DNA of 64,000 bases from Prochlorococcus sp. AG-363-C20 (GTDB lineage: Bacteria; Cyanobacteriota; Cyanobacteriia; PCC-6307; Cyanobiaceae). The DNA lies in NCBI GenBank assembly GCA_003280295.1, contig QCFI01000001.1, forward strand, positions 62,001-126,000. Reading direction: 5' to 3'. Both the position numbers and the translations under genes were made by a program. The notes beneath the pieces were generated by a model, which was not told where the DNA came from, did no database searches, and worked only from the letters and a program-made list of their open reading frames with translations. This document shows positions 30,662-40,074 of this stretch, piece by piece. Every line of letters begins with the position of its first letter. Position 1 is the first letter of the stretch.

Positions 30662-30702
30662 GTTTTATTTTGATTATTTTAAATCAAAATAAAACCTAAC
30701 AT
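30655..30702. terminator. Perfect 21-bp bidirectional terminator overlapping a stop codon
   Basis: Bases 30655-30675 pair without mismatch to 30682-30702 around a six-base loop (ATTTTA). The left arm includes the stop codon of the secreted protein (30659-30661). The stem ends in T- or A-rich arms on both strands, and the element sits between convergent genes (the secreted protein and pgeF). It is the clearest terminator in the window. Confidence 0.85.
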
Positions 30703-30722
30703 ATAAATCTAATTATTGCTTT

Positions 30723-31508
30723 TTAGAATGACGATGCTATAGAACTCCATTGGATGGCTTTGACTTGATCCCTGCGCCATGAGTTGAAAAGTGATTTACT
30801 GGAAAATGTGCAATATGGACATACAGATATTTGTTTACTGTTGATGCCAGACTCATAAAGCTGATGAGCAGCTGCTATTCGAATATCTAAGAGCACTTTA
30901 TTTGGGCTCTTATCAGACTTAATTATTCCAAGGTTTATTAAATGATCAATCTTCTGATCATGATTTAAATCATTAAGGTTAACTCTCCTATAAATACTTC
31001 CATAAATTTCTTCTATAATACTAGCTTCAACTTGATAATTAGCCCTGCTTATGGCAGGGCCAAGAGCAATTGCTAATTTATTCCTTCTTGCTCCAAAAGA
31101 TTCAAGTTTGTCGATAGTTTTATAAAGGATTCCTTTTACAAGACCCCTCCACCCTGCATGGGTTGCAGCAACAATACCACTTTCTGGATCTCCAAATAGT
31201 GCAGGTATACAGTCAGCACTATATACCCAAAGACTTTGCCCTTTTTGGTCGCTTATTAAGCCATCAGCTTCAGGCAATTGAACTTTAAGTGTCTTAGATG
31301 CTTTTATTAGATTGGAGTGATGTATTTGTTTGACTGAGTGGACACTAAAGTTTTCATTGAATGAACTTACTAATTCTTTAGGGGATTTATTTTGTGATGC
31401 TTTTGTAAAAAAACCATGTTCAAAACCTTGCTTCTTTAAAAGCACAGATTGTAAGAATAATTGTTTGTTTGAATCCAGCCAGTTCCATTCCTCATTTGAT
31501 TTCCTCAT
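30723..31508 (-). CDS. pgeF: PgeF/YfiH-type multicopper-oxidase-like protein (DUF152)
   Basis: A member of the laccase-domain family. Members act on purine nucleosides or edit peptidoglycan precursors (PgeF removes misincorporated L-Ser). The zinc-site motifs are present: HHSN near the first third, DCIPALFGD, and THAGWRGLVKGIL. NRAN-like SRANYQV and CPYCTFSSKSLFNSWRRD close the domain. The start is the ATG at 31508; a TTG at 31526 adds six residues. Which activity this copy has cannot be told from sequence. Confidence 0.87.
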   Translation of the reverse strand: MRKSNEEWNWLDSNKQLFLQSVLLKKQGFEHGFFTKASQNKSPKELVSSFNENFSVHSVKQIHHSNLIKASKTLKVQLPEADGLISDQKGQSLWVYSADCIPALFGDPESGIVAATHAGWRGLVKGILYKTIDKLESFGARRNKLAIALGPAISRANYQVEASIIEEIYGSIYRRVNLNDLNHDQKIDHLINLGIIKSDKSPNKVLLDIRIAAAHQLYESGINSKQISVCPYCTFSSKSLFNSWRRDQVKAIQWSSIASSF

Positions 31509-31563
31509 TGCTTTCCCTTTGATCAAAATACAGAGAATTTAGGGTTCTTCTAAGAACTTTGCT

Positions 31564-32460
31564 TTAGTAACCTGGAATGTCCCTAAGCATCCAGAATCCT
31601 GTAAACATTTTTTCTTCAGGTGTTGTTTGGACTGATAAGAATTGGATTCCTCCTGCTTGTTCTCGTGAGGTAACAAGAGTTTTCTGTGCTTGTTTAGATG
31701 CCTCACTTGTCATGTCAGTTACTAGCCAGCGATCATCTTGACCTGCTTCTAGGAGTAGTTGATTGCCTTCGATTACTAATTTGACGGGTTCTAGTCCGCC
31801 TAACCATCCAGCCAATGCAAGTGCACGGGTTTTGCTAAATAGTCGTAGGCCAGGGATAGAAATTGACTGATCGTAATTGTCTTTGATAGGTATTAACCCA
31901 CTGAATTCAATAGGCCATTCGTTTGCTTCACGAAGTGTGCCAAGAGGAAGCCAAGCAAAGGTCCATGCATCCCCTCTAACTGCTTCAGGAAGGGGCTCGG
32001 GTTGATTGAGTAGTTGTTCTGGAGGAGGTGCTAAAGGCCCGCTTATATAACCATTCTGGTTGGGGTATACATCTTTTTCTCTTTGGGAGAGCCAATCTAA
32101 GAGTGAAAAAGTACGTCTACTTGAAATAACTTCTATGCCTACCTTGACAGCAGCTTTTGAAATCATGGTTTTCATAGAAGTGCGCCAACAGCGCAGCCTT
32201 AGTGGAGGCTCCCACCCTTGTTCTTCTGCATCCCTTAGAGCTTCTTGAAGTGCTAAAGCAAGCCATATTGAATTAACTTCTCCTGCAGGACATCTTTTTT
32301 CCCATCTAAATGGGGCCTCGCCTTGCGGGCTGTCTGAGCTGCTGATTAGTAGTTCCCAACGCTTTTTGCCGTCAGCTTCAATTATGGGTCGAGAGTAAAA
32401 ATCCAGCTCCCAATCAGATTTTCGGAGTGTATGGGATTTTCCTTGGGAAGCTGTTGACAT
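31564..32460 (-). CDS. Tab2/Atab2-family RNA-binding protein
   Basis: 298 residues. The sequence matches the cyanobacterial and plastid Tab2/Atab2 family, in which the plant and algal members bind psaB mRNA and help photosystem I translation. Visible blocks are WELDFYSRPIIEADGKKRWELL at the start, RCWRTSMKTMI, and SGPLAPPPEQLLNQPEPLP in the middle. It lies two bases downstream of the S1-domain gene on the same strand, so two RNA-binding translation factors appear to be cotranscribed. Confidence 0.85.
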   Translation of the reverse strand: MSTASQGKSHTLRKSDWELDFYSRPIIEADGKKRWELLISSSDSPQGEAPFRWEKRCPAGEVNSIWLALALQEALRDAEEQGWEPPLRLRCWRTSMKTMISKAAVKVGIEVISSRRTFSLLDWLSQREKDVYPNQNGYISGPLAPPPEQLLNQPEPLPEAVRGDAWTFAWLPLGTLREANEWPIEFSGLIPIKDNYDQSISIPGLRLFSKTRALALAGWLGGLEPVKLVIEGNQLLLEAGQDDRWLVTDMTSEASKQAQKTLVTSREQAGGIQFLSVQTTPEEKMFTGFWMLRDIPGY

Positions 32461-32462
32461 CC

Positions 32463-33794
32463 TTAAAGAATTGGCTCTTGTTTTGGTTCCTGGTCTTGCT
32501 CTTGTTCTTGTTCTTGTTTGTTCATTTCTTCGTTTTCTTTTAGAACCTTACGGGCCTTTTCGGCACGTTCAGTTGCTTCTTCCATTACTTTTTCTTTTTC
32601 TAAAAGTATTTCGCCAGGTGGTCCTTCTAGAAGTGCAGTATTGAGACTGATTCTGCCTCTACTGGGATCAAGTTCTGTGATCATAGATTTAACAAGGTCA
32701 CCTTGGTTGAAAACCTCTCTTAATGATCTGAAAGTTCCATTTGTCACCATTGAATGGTGTAAGAGGCCGCTGAAGCCACCTAAGTCGATAAAAAAACCAT
32801 AAGGCTTAATTGCTGCAACATGCCCTTCTACTAGTTGTCCAATTTCAAGTTTTGAGAAAAGTTCTGCCATTGCAGCTCTTTTCTCAGAAAGAACAAGTTT
32901 TCTGGTTTCTGGGTTTACTTCTAAGAACGCCACCCCAATGGTTTTCCCGACAAGCTTTTCGTGATTTTCGCCATCTTCTAATTGAGAACGAGGAATAAAT
33001 CCACGCAAACCTTCTAAATCGCATGTAACTCCACCTCTATTAAAGCCACTTATTATTACTTTCACTGTTTTACCTTCAGATTCCAGTTGGCGTAATTTGT
33101 CCCAACTTTTTCTAAGTGCTAGAGCTCTACAGCTAATCGTAACCATTCCGTCAGCATTTTGTTCACGAGTAACAAGAACTTCTACTTCTAAACCTTTTGG
33201 GAACCTCTCTTTGAGGCTAGTTATAACGCCAAGGCCACATTCTTTCTTGGGCATGAAGCCAGGTGCTTTCCCACCAATATCAACGTATACACCATCACTC
33301 TCGACTGCTATTACAGCACCTTTGGCTATTTCTCCTGTATTTCCAATGGGTTCGTTTTCATCCAAAGCTGCTAAAAAAGCATCTTCATCAAAGTCAAAAT
33401 CATCAACACTTCTTGGCTTTGTGCCTTCGAATGAATTGTTGAATTGTGAGTTTTTAGAGCTCTTTGAAGTGCCGAAATTTTTTGATTGATCTGGAGGGCC
33501 TAGAAGGTCAGCCATACTCACTCCCTCAAGATCATTAAGATCTAAATCCCTTTTTATTGGAATTCCATCTCTTGAGCTTGGAATGCCAGCTTGTTCTTTT
33601 AAGAGGGATTGGGGGGGGCTCTCAGAATTAGTTTGAGAAGCTTCAAGTTGTTCTTTCTGGACTTGTTCTTTTAGCTCCTTTTGGTCATCTTTACGACTAA
33701 TGTGCATTACCTGAAGAGGTTTGCGAGGAGCCTCCGCTTTCTCTCTTCGAGGTTTATTGGGTTTATTAGGTTGCTGAATAACTGGTCCGGCCAT
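32463..33794 (-). CDS. S1 RNA-binding domain protein (ribosomal S1 homologue)
   Basis: 443 residues. A basic, Gln/Ser-rich N-terminal extension of ~145 residues precedes three S1 (OB-fold) repeats. They begin at about 155 (GAVIAVESDGVYVDIGG), ~235 (KVIISGFNRGGVTCDLEGLRG) and ~320 (VEGHVAAIKPYGFFIDLGG). The tail is a Gln/Glu/Lys run. Three repeats rather than six is usual for cyanobacterial S1. The long N-terminus marks this as the second S1-like protein (often called S1B or Nbp1) rather than the main ribosomal copy. It starts at an ATG that forms a CCATGG palindrome with the opposite strand. Confidence 0.9.
   Translation of the reverse strand: MAGPVIQQPNKPNKPRREKAEAPRKPLQVMHISRKDDQKELKEQVQKEQLEASQTNSESPPQSLLKEQAGIPSSRDGIPIKRDLDLNDLEGVSMADLLGPPDQSKNFGTSKSSKNSQFNNSFEGTKPRSVDDFDFDEDAFLAALDENEPIGNTGEIAKGAVIAVESDGVYVDIGGKAPGFMPKKECGLGVITSLKERFPKGLEVEVLVTREQNADGMVTISCRALALRKSWDKLRQLESEGKTVKVIISGFNRGGVTCDLEGLRGFIPRSQLEDGENHEKLVGKTIGVAFLEVNPETRKLVLSEKRAAMAELFSKLEIGQLVEGHVAAIKPYGFFIDLGGFSGLLHHSMVTNGTFRSLREVFNQGDLVKSMITELDPSRGRISLNTALLEGPPGEILLEKEKVMEEATERAEKARKVLKENEEMNKQEQEQEQDQEPKQEPIL
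32484..32524. repeat. Hexanucleotide-like repeat encoding the S1-protein tail
   Basis: An imperfect run of CTTGTT/CTTGCT units on the plus strand encodes the Gln-Glu repeats near the end of the S1-domain protein. Slippage here would change tail length in steps of two residues without a frameshift. Confidence 0.6.
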
Positions 33795-33861
33795 GGGAGC
33801 CTGGGGTCACCGATGGGTCATTCTTACAGGCGAAGTTAATTTGTTTATATTCGCGGTGACG

Positions 33862-34677
33862 ATGTCCATGACTTCTCAACCTCGGCGCTTTGATTACCTC
33901 AGCTGGCCAAAAGCTGAGGAAGCTGCAAAAAAGGATGGCTCAACCTTGGTTTGGCCTCTTGGTGCATGTGAGCAACATGGGCCACATTTGCCTTTGTCAA
34001 CAGACAATTTGTTTGCAGAAAGGATTTTAACGAAAGTTCTTAAGTGCATGCCTGAGGATCTTCCTATCTGGATGCTGCCTTCTCAATTATTGGGTTTCTC
34101 TCCAGAACATGCCTCTTTCCCTGGAACCCTTTCACTTTCTGCAAATCTTTTATTGGATTTAGTTATGGAGATTGGTCAGCAGATTTCTTATTTTGGATTT
34201 CGTAGGTTAATACTCTTCAATGCGCATGGTGGCCAAATTGGCTTGTTACAGACTGCGGCTAGACAGTTAAGAGTTCGATGCCCATCTATGGCTGTATTGC
34301 CATGTTTTTTGTGGAACGGAGTTTCATCTTTAAAGGATTTGATACCTAATCAAGAGATAGAAGTGGGACTTCATGCAGGTCTTGCTGAGACTAGTTTGAT
34401 GCTTTCAATAGAACCTGATCTTGTTGGAAGAACGAGACCTTTTGATGGTCAACATTTTTCTGAAGATTCTCCGGCAACTCCTCCTGCAGGCTGGAGCTTG
34501 GAGGGAGCAGCTCCTTGTGCATGGCTAACAAAGGACTTAAGTAAATCTGGAGTTATTGGCGATAGCAGAGGCTCAAATCCAGCTTTAGGGCGGTCCATTG
34601 AATTAGCTCTAATAGATCATTGGACTACTCTTTTGTTGGACTTGATGCAGAGCAAATGGCCTCCTGTAGATCAATAA
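33862..34677 (+). CDS. Creatininase-family metal amidohydrolase
   Basis: 272 residues from the ATG at 33862. The frame is open from 33793, but that extension overlaps the divergent S1 gene. The metal-binding block GACEQHGPHLPLSTD and the later FNAHGGQIGLLQT and GLHAGLAETSLML are typical. The family includes creatininase, mycofactocin protein MftE and riboflavin/F420 FAPy deformylase, so the substrate is unknown. It lies just ahead of ado, with a 13-bp inverted repeat in the gap. Confidence 0.88.
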   Translation: MSMTSQPRRFDYLSWPKAEEAAKKDGSTLVWPLGACEQHGPHLPLSTDNLFAERILTKVLKCMPEDLPIWMLPSQLLGFSPEHASFPGTLSLSANLLLDLVMEIGQQISYFGFRRLILFNAHGGQIGLLQTAARQLRVRCPSMAVLPCFLWNGVSSLKDLIPNQEIEVGLHAGLAETSLMLSIEPDLVGRTRPFDGQHFSEDSPATPPAGWSLEGAAPCAWLTKDLSKSGVIGDSRGSNPALGRSIELALIDHWTTLLLDLMQSKWPPVDQ

Positions 34678-34764
34678 AAATATTTGAACACACTAAGTAG
34701 TAAGAAAAAAAAGGTCGTTTTTTGAAATGAGTGGGTAAAGTCTTTGTCAATTGTTCAAATATTT
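34678..34764 (+). promoter_or_regulatory. 13-bp inverted repeat bracketing the creatininase-ado gap
   Basis: The arm AAATATTTGAACA (34678-34690) begins right after the creatininase stop codon. Its exact complement TGTTCAAATATTT (34752-34764) ends 8 bases before the ado ATG. The 61 bases between include a run of A and a run of T that could form an inner stem. The fold would end against the ado translation start, where no clear Shine-Dalgarno is visible. Confidence 0.55.
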
Positions 34765-34772
34765 AGAGATCT

Positions 34773-35501
34773 ATGCCGACTCTTGAAGCGCCTGACGTTG
34801 CAATGATTGATTATCCGGATGGATCCTTTGGGGCACTACCCGACTTTGCAGCTGATTCTTATAAAGATGCTTATAGCCGAATTAATGCAATTGTAATAGA
34901 AGGTGAAAAGGAGGCCTATGACAATTACATGGCCATTGGGACTTTAATTCCAGAAGAGGCCGAGCAACTTGAAAAGCTAGGCAAAATGGAGCTTAAGCAT
35001 ATGAAAGGGTTTACTGCATGTGGGAAAAACCTTGGAGTAAAAGCAGATATGCCTTTTGCAAAGAAATTTTTTGCTCCTTTGCATAATAACTTTCAAAAAG
35101 CTTTGACCAATGGAAATTTGACTACATGCCTTCTTATCCAAGCAATCCTGATTGAGGCTTTTGCTATCTCTGCTTATCATGTATACATTCGAGTGGCAGA
35201 TCCATTTGCGAAAAAAATTACGGAAGGTGTGGTTAAGGATGAATATCTACATTTGAATTATGGACAGCAATGGTTAAAAGCTAATTTGGCAAAATGTAAG
35301 GAAGAGTTGATGAAAGCAAATAAAATCAACCTTCCCCTTATACGTTCCATGCTTGACCAGGTAGCAGAAGACGCTTCTGTTCTTCATATGGATAAAGAGG
35401 AATTAATGGAGGAATTCATGATTGCTTATCAAGATTCTCTTACTGAAATAGGTTTGGAAAACCGTGAGATTGCTCGAATGGCTCTTGCCGCAGTTGTTTG
35501 A
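34773..35501 (+). CDS. ado: Aldehyde-deformylating oxygenase (alkane synthase)
   Basis: ADO converts fatty aldehydes to alkanes plus formate at a di-iron site. All six ligands are visible with the spacing known from the Prochlorococcus enzyme: E45, E73, H76 (MELKHM), E128, E157 and H160 (KDEYLH). Length (242) is standard. It is followed by aar, its aldehyde-supplying partner, after a 154-base gap. Together they make pentadecane/heptadecane. Confidence 0.97.
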   Translation: MPTLEAPDVAMIDYPDGSFGALPDFAADSYKDAYSRINAIVIEGEKEAYDNYMAIGTLIPEEAEQLEKLGKMELKHMKGFTACGKNLGVKADMPFAKKFFAPLHNNFQKALTNGNLTTCLLIQAILIEAFAISAYHVYIRVADPFAKKITEGVVKDEYLHLNYGQQWLKANLAKCKEELMKANKINLPLIRSMLDQVAEDASVLHMDKEELMEEFMIAYQDSLTEIGLENREIARMALAAVV

Positions 35502-35655
35502 GCCTAAAAATGAGTTTTTAAAATGTGACCATGTAATTTCTTTTCTACAAGCGTTGTTTGTCGAAAGTTACTTTCTCACATCATGATGGGTTAGTCTCCC
35601 GGTTTCCCCTTTAGGGGCAATATTAATTAGATCCGATTATTTTTTTAGTTAATCA

Positions 35656-36696
35656 ATGTTTGGATTGATCGGACATTCGACAAGCTTTAAAGATGCCAGA
35701 TTAAAGGCTATGGAGCTTGGATATGATCATATTGCTGAAGGAGATCTTGATGTTTGGTGTAGTGCTCCTCCACAATTAGTGGAGCATGTTGAGGTGGTAA
35801 GCCCTTCTGGAAAAAGTATAGAGGGAGCATATATCGACTCATGTTTTGTGCCTGAAATGCTTGGCCGTTTTAAAACTGCACGTAGGAAAGTTTTAAATGC
35901 AATGGAGTTGGCTCAGAAAAAAGGTATAAATATCACTGCTTTGGGAGGCTTTACTTCAATTATTTTTGAGAATTTCAATCTTCTTCAGCACCAACATGTT
36001 AGAAATACAACCCTTCAATGGGAGCGTTTTACCACAGGTAATACTCATACTGCTTGGGTAATTAGTCGCCAGCTTGAAATTAATGCCCCAGTCCTAGGAA
36101 TAGATCTTAAGAAAGCTAAGGTGGCAGTAGTAGGAGCTACTGGCGATATAGGTAGTGCAGTGTGTCGTTGGCTATCTAGTCGAACAGGTGTTGCTGAGCT
36201 CTTGTTGGTCGCTAGGCAAGAGAAGCCTCTACTTGACCTGCAGAATGAATTAGGAGGTGGGCGAATCCTTAATCTTGAAGATGCTCTTGTTGAAGCTGAT
36301 GCAGTTGTCTGGGTGGCAAGTATGCCTAGAACTCTTCAAATTGATTCTTCTAAACTTCGCAATCCTTGCCTAATGATTGATGGTGGTTATCCCAAAAATC
36401 TTGATGGAAAGGTTTCAGGAAAAGGGGTACATGTTTTAAAAGGCGGCATTGTTGAGTTTTTTAGAGATATTGGCTGGAGCATGATGGAGATTGCGGAAAT
36501 GGAAAAACCTCAAAGACAAATGTTTGCTTGCTTCGCAGAGGCCATGATCCTTGAATTTGAAGGTTGTCATACTAATTTCAGTTGGGGGCGCAATAACATC
36601 ACTCTGGAAAAAATGGAATTTATTGGAGAGGCTTCTGTAAGGCATGGTTTTTCTACACTTAATCTTAAGAACTTGCTTCAGGCAGCCGCTGCCTGA
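35656..36696 (+). CDS. aar: Long-chain acyl-ACP reductase
   Basis: AAR reduces fatty acyl-ACP to aldehyde with NADPH, feeding ADO. The Rossmann motif [12 protein letters not shown] lies at residues 158-169, and C292 in FACFAEAM is the likely acyl-carrying cysteine. Length (346) agrees with the family. The order ado-aar-accA is widespread in marine picocyanobacteria and places alkane formation beside the first step of fatty-acid synthesis. Confidence 0.95.
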   Translation: MFGLIGHSTSFKDARLKAMELGYDHIAEGDLDVWCSAPPQLVEHVEVVSPSGKSIEGAYIDSCFVPEMLGRFKTARRKVLNAMELAQKKGINITALGGFTSIIFENFNLLQHQHVRNTTLQWERFTTGNTHTAWVISRQLEINAPVLGIDLKKAKVAVVGATGDIGSAVCRWLSSRTGVAELLLVARQEKPLLDLQNELGGGRILNLEDALVEADAVVWVASMPRTLQIDSSKLRNPCLMIDGGYPKNLDGKVSGKGVHVLKGGIVEFFRDIGWSMMEIAEMEKPQRQMFACFAEAMILEFEGCHTNFSWGRNNITLEKMEFIGEASVRHGFSTLNLKNLLQAAAA

Positions 36697-36727
36697 ACTT
36701 TGCATTTAGGTTTTTGCTTTTGTTGCT

Positions 36728-37717
36728 ATGGCTCGTCGTTATCTCCTTGAATTCGAAAAGCCACTAGTTGAACTTGAGAAGCAAATAGAACAAATTCGCG
36801 AACTTGCAAGAGATTCTGAAGTTGATGTAAGTCAACAATTACTGCAGTTAGAGACATTGGCTGCTAGGAGGCGAGAGGAAATCTTTCTGGCACTTACCCC
36901 AGCCCAAAAAATCCAAGTAGCGCGTCATCCTCAACGACCTAGTACATTAGATTTTATTCAAATGTTTTGTGACGACTGGGTTGAATTGCATGGGGATAGA
37001 AATGGAAGTGATGATAAAGCTCTGGTTGGAGGGATTGGTCGAATAGGAGAAAGATCTGTTCTTTTATTAGGACAACAGAAGGGGAGAGATACTAAGGAAA
37101 ATGTGGCAAGGAATTTTGGCATGGCTACTCCTGGTGGCTATCGCAAGGCTCTTCGCTTAATGGAGCATGCAGATAGATTTAAATTGCCGATCATTTCCTT
37201 TATTGATACTCCAGGAGCATATGCAGGGGTTCTTGCTGAAGAGCAAGGCCAAGGAGAGGCTATTGCAGTAAACCTACGGGAGATGTTTCGCTTACGTGTA
37301 CCTATCATCGCTACAGTGATAGGTGAAGGTGGATCTGGAGGAGCTTTAGGTATTGGTGTTGCAGATAAATTGTTAATGTTTGAACATAGTGTATATACAG
37401 TTGCCAGCCCAGAAGCATGTGCTTCTATTCTTTGGAGAGATGCTGGAAAAGCTCCGGAGGCTGCAAGTGCACTAAAGATTACTGGGCCTGATTTGTTGAG
37501 CTTAGGAGTTGTTGATGAAGTTTTAAAGGAACCAGCGGGAGGAAATAATTGGGCGCCTCTTCAGGCAGGAGAAATTCTCAAAAAGGCTTTGGATAAACAT
37601 CTTGATGTGCTTACAAAGCTTTCAATCGATCAACTTAGAGAAACACGCTATAGAAAATTTAGATCGATGGGAAGAGTTTTAGAAGCAAGGACCACAGAGA
37701 AGGGTTTGAGTACTTAA
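36728..37717 (+). CDS. accA: Acetyl-CoA carboxylase carboxyltransferase subunit alpha
   Basis: AccA and AccD form the carboxyltransferase that makes malonyl-Co[20 protein letters not shown] is the typical N-terminus. [17 protein letters not shown] and [16 protein letters not shown] (oxyanion-hole glycines) follow. Length (329) is normal. It follows aar by 31 bases and is followed after 5 bases by an SDR gene, so fatty-acid genes are grouped here. Confidence 0.97.
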   Translation: MARRYLLEFEKPLVELEKQIEQIRELARDSEVDVSQQLLQLETLAARRREEIFLALTPAQKIQVARHPQRPSTLDFIQMFCDDWVELHGDRNGSDDKALVGGIGRIGERSVLLLGQQKGRDTKENVARNFGMATPGGYRKALRLMEHADRFKLPIISFIDTPGAYAGVLAEEQGQGEAIAVNLREMFRLRVPIIATVIGEGGSGGALGIGVADKLLMFEHSVYTVASPEACASILWRDAGKAPEAASALKITGPDLLSLGVVDEVLKEPAGGNNWAPLQAGEILKKALDKHLDVLTKLSIDQLRETRYRKFRSMGRVLEARTTEKGLST

Positions 37718-37722
37718 AGTCT

Positions 37723-38451
37723 TTGTATTCAGAAAGTTATGCATTGCCGACAGCCCTAATCACAGGAGCCTCAAGAGGTATTGGGAAAGCAGCAGCCAAG
37801 TTGTTTGCCACTTCAGGCTGGGACCTCCTTTTGACAGCTCGTAGCGAAAAAGCTCTCCAATCCTTGTCTCAAGAGCTTTCTAGAACAGGTAGAACTATTT
37901 CTTACAAATCATTGGACCTTTCCGATCCTGTTGCAATCCCCTCTGGGATTGCTGATTTGCTAAATCAGGGTGTTCCTCCATCAGTGTTGATTAATAATGC
38001 TGGCGTTGCATGGACTGGTGACCTGTTATCAATGCCTTTGGAGAGTTGGCAATGGTTGTTTCAAATGAATCTCACTAGCGTTTTCCAGGTTTGTGCAGCT
38101 GTTGTGCCATTGATGAGAAACAATGGTGGCTTAATTATTAATGTAAGTAGCCATGCGGCTAGAAATTCTTTCCCTCAATGGGGGGCTTACTGCACTAGTA
38201 AGGCATCATTAGCTAGCTTTACAAGATGTCTTGCGCAGGAGGAGGGTGTTAATGGAATACGTGCGTGTACGCTGACTATTGGTTCAGTGAATTCAACTCT
38301 TTGGGATGCGGATACTGTCCAAAGTGATTTTGACCGTCATTCCATGCTCTCAGTTGAACAAGCAGCGTCTGCTTTGCTTCATTTAGCTGAGCAACCATCT
38401 ACACAGGTAATTGAAGACCTAACACTTATGCCCGCCACAGGTGCTTTTTAA
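37723..38451 (+). CDS. Short-chain dehydrogenase/reductase
   Basis: A classical SDR of 242 residues. The nucleotide motif TGASRGIG lies near residues 15-22, then NNAG, a Ser in NVSSHAAR, and YCTSK (YxxxK). The start is TTG at 37723, because the frame has no upstream ATG. The position after accA suggests a lipid-related reductase such as FabG, but FabG-specific features are not obvious, so the substrate stays open. Confidence 0.88.
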   Translation: MYSESYALPTALITGASRGIGKAAAKLFATSGWDLLLTARSEKALQSLSQELSRTGRTISYKSLDLSDPVAIPSGIADLLNQGVPPSVLINNAGVAWTGDLLSMPLESWQWLFQMNLTSVFQVCAAVVPLMRNNGGLIINVSSHAARNSFPQWGAYCTSKASLASFTRCLAQEEGVNGIRACTLTIGSVNSTLWDADTVQSDFDRHSMLSVEQAASALLHLAEQPSTQVIEDLTLMPATGAF

Positions 38452-38460
38452 CCAGCATTT

Positions 38461-39231
38461 ATGACTTTTATAAGCTCTTCATCAGCCGATGATGAAACCA
38501 AAGGGAATAATGTTATCCAAGAAAGTGATAACAGTCTCACTAAACAATTGGTCTCTGAGAGAATCCGTTCTCGATTAATTGAGAGAGGAGTTTCTTACTT
38601 TGCCAACGATAATGTTGCTGATCATATTCAGCCTGATGAACTTAAGGAATTAGAAAAAGAAGTAGCATGCCGGTTCAATGATTTGCTTAAGAGTCTTGTG
38701 ATTGATATTGAAAATGATCACAATACAGAAGATACAGCAAATAGAGTGGCCCGAATGTATATACACGAAGTTTTTAAAGGTAGATATCATCAACAGCCAA
38801 GAGTTACTAGTTTTCCAAATGTAAAAAAACTAGATGAGATCTATACAGTTGGCCCTATATCTGTTAGGTCAGCATGCTCTCACCATTTTGTGCCTATTAT
38901 GGGACATTGCTGGATAGGTATAAAGCCAGGCGGCCGAGTAATTGGTTTATCTAAATTCTCTAGAGTTGCAGATTGGGTGTTTTCAAGACCTCATATCCAG
39001 GAAGAAGCGGTAATGATTCTTGCTGATGAAATAGAACGTCTTTGTGAACCCCAAGGACTTGGAATTATTATTAAAGCGGATCACTTCTGCATGAAGTTAA
39101 GAGGGGTTAAGGAGTCCCATTGCACCATGGTTAATTCAGTCGTGAGAGGGGATTTTCGACATGATTCGAGTCTTAAACAAGAGTTCTTTGAGCTTGTTAG
39201 CCAACAAGAAATAAGAAATAACTACCTTTAA
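38461..39231 (+). CDS. folE: GTP cyclohydrolase I
   Basis: FolE opens GTP to dihydroneopterin triphosphate for folate and pterin synthesis. Zinc ligands are C139 and H142 in SACSHHFVP and C210 in KADHFCM. The N-terminal ~30 residues are a polar extension. Length is 256. It starts 9 bases after the SDR stop. A weak hairpin follows before the convergent trpF. Confidence 0.95.
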   Translation: MTFISSSSADDETKGNNVIQESDNSLTKQLVSERIRSRLIERGVSYFANDNVADHIQPDELKELEKEVACRFNDLLKSLVIDIENDHNTEDTANRVARMYIHEVFKGRYHQQPRVTSFPNVKKLDEIYTVGPISVRSACSHHFVPIMGHCWIGIKPGGRVIGLSKFSRVADWVFSRPHIQEEAVMILADEIERLCEPQGLGIIIKADHFCMKLRGVKESHCTMVNSVVRGDFRHDSSLKQEFFELVSQQEIRNNYL

Positions 39232-39257
39232 ATAATTCAGTCTCTTAAATGAATTAT
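39232..39257 (+). terminator. Weak hairpin after folE
   Basis: ATAATTCA (39232-39239) pairs with TGAATTAT (39250-39257) across a ten-base loop, directly after the folE stop. The stem is AT-only apart from one pair and lacks a T tract. It may help end transcription between the convergent folE and trpF genes. Confidence 0.35.
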
Positions 39258-39349
39258 ATGTCGAATAAAAATCAGCATATTAATTCCTACTTGATAGAGT
39301 CTTTAAATTTAAAATTATTTACTTGCTTGGTTTCAGTACTTTCATAAAT

Positions 39350-40042
39350 CTAGTTAGGTATTTGTCTGACAGGGTCTTCAATTGATTTTATAAGTGCTTT
39401 TACAAGCTTTAAATCTTTAATGCCAGGAGAAATCTCTAAACGACTTGAAGCATCTATCCCAAAAGGTGAAATTTGGCGGCTAAATATCTCTGGAATCCAT
39501 TTTGCAGAAATACCACCAGCAAGCCACCAAGGGATTTTAAAATTCGCTTTTTGAAGCCATTCCAGCGGAATCTTTTCTCCTGTGCCTCCAAGTTCAATTG
39601 GACTCCATGCATCTAGAAGGAGAGCATCTGTATGAGCTTCAAAGTTCTGCGCCTTGGCTATATCTAGCGGTGTTTCCACACGGATTGCTTTCCACCATTT
39701 GAATTGGGAATATCTTTTGCGAAGCTCTTCACAACGCTTTGGTGATTCTTTGCCATGTAATTGGATAACAGAAGGAATTCCTTGACCTTTTAATCCATTC
39801 ATAATTTGTACATCATTCATATTTGCGATTACCCAGACCCGTTCGACGTTGGGGAAATAGTTACTAAGTTGAGAAAATAGCTTCCTTCTTTGATTCTCAA
39901 GAACAAAACGAGGCGAGTCTTCTACTCCAACGACTCCTATTGCATCTACACCTAATGATGCAATTGCTTTTGCTTGGTCACCTTTTGTGATTCCGCAGAT
40001 TTTGATTGCGGTGGATGTTGGAGACCCTATTTTGAAGGCCAT
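39350..40042 (-). CDS. trpF: Phosphoribosylanthranilate isomerase
   Basis: TrpF performs the Amadori rearrangement in tryptophan synthesis. IKICGITKGDQA at residues 13-24 holds the catalytic Cys, VQLHGKE the phosphate region, and WWLAGGI plus GIDASSRLEISPGIKD the C-terminal phosphate-binding loop and catalytic Asp. It is a single-function enzyme of 230 residues. Its start lies 32 bases from the divergent protease gene. Confidence 0.94.
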   Translation of the reverse strand: MAFKIGSPTSTAIKICGITKGDQAKAIASLGVDAIGVVGVEDSPRFVLENQRRKLFSQLSNYFPNVERVWVIANMNDVQIMNGLKGQGIPSVIQLHGKESPKRCEELRKRYSQFKWWKAIRVETPLDIAKAQNFEAHTDALLLDAWSPIELGGTGEKIPLEWLQKANFKIPWWLAGGISAKWIPEIFSRQISPFGIDASSRLEISPGIKDLKLVKALIKSIEDPVRQIPN

Positions 40043-40074
40043 TAGTCAATGTTTTTTCTAGGATTGGTTAAATA

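Noticed and set aside
33793..33861. Upstream extension of the creatininase homologue
   Set aside because: It would overlap the S1-protein start on the opposite strand and adds a segment unlike the family N-terminus.
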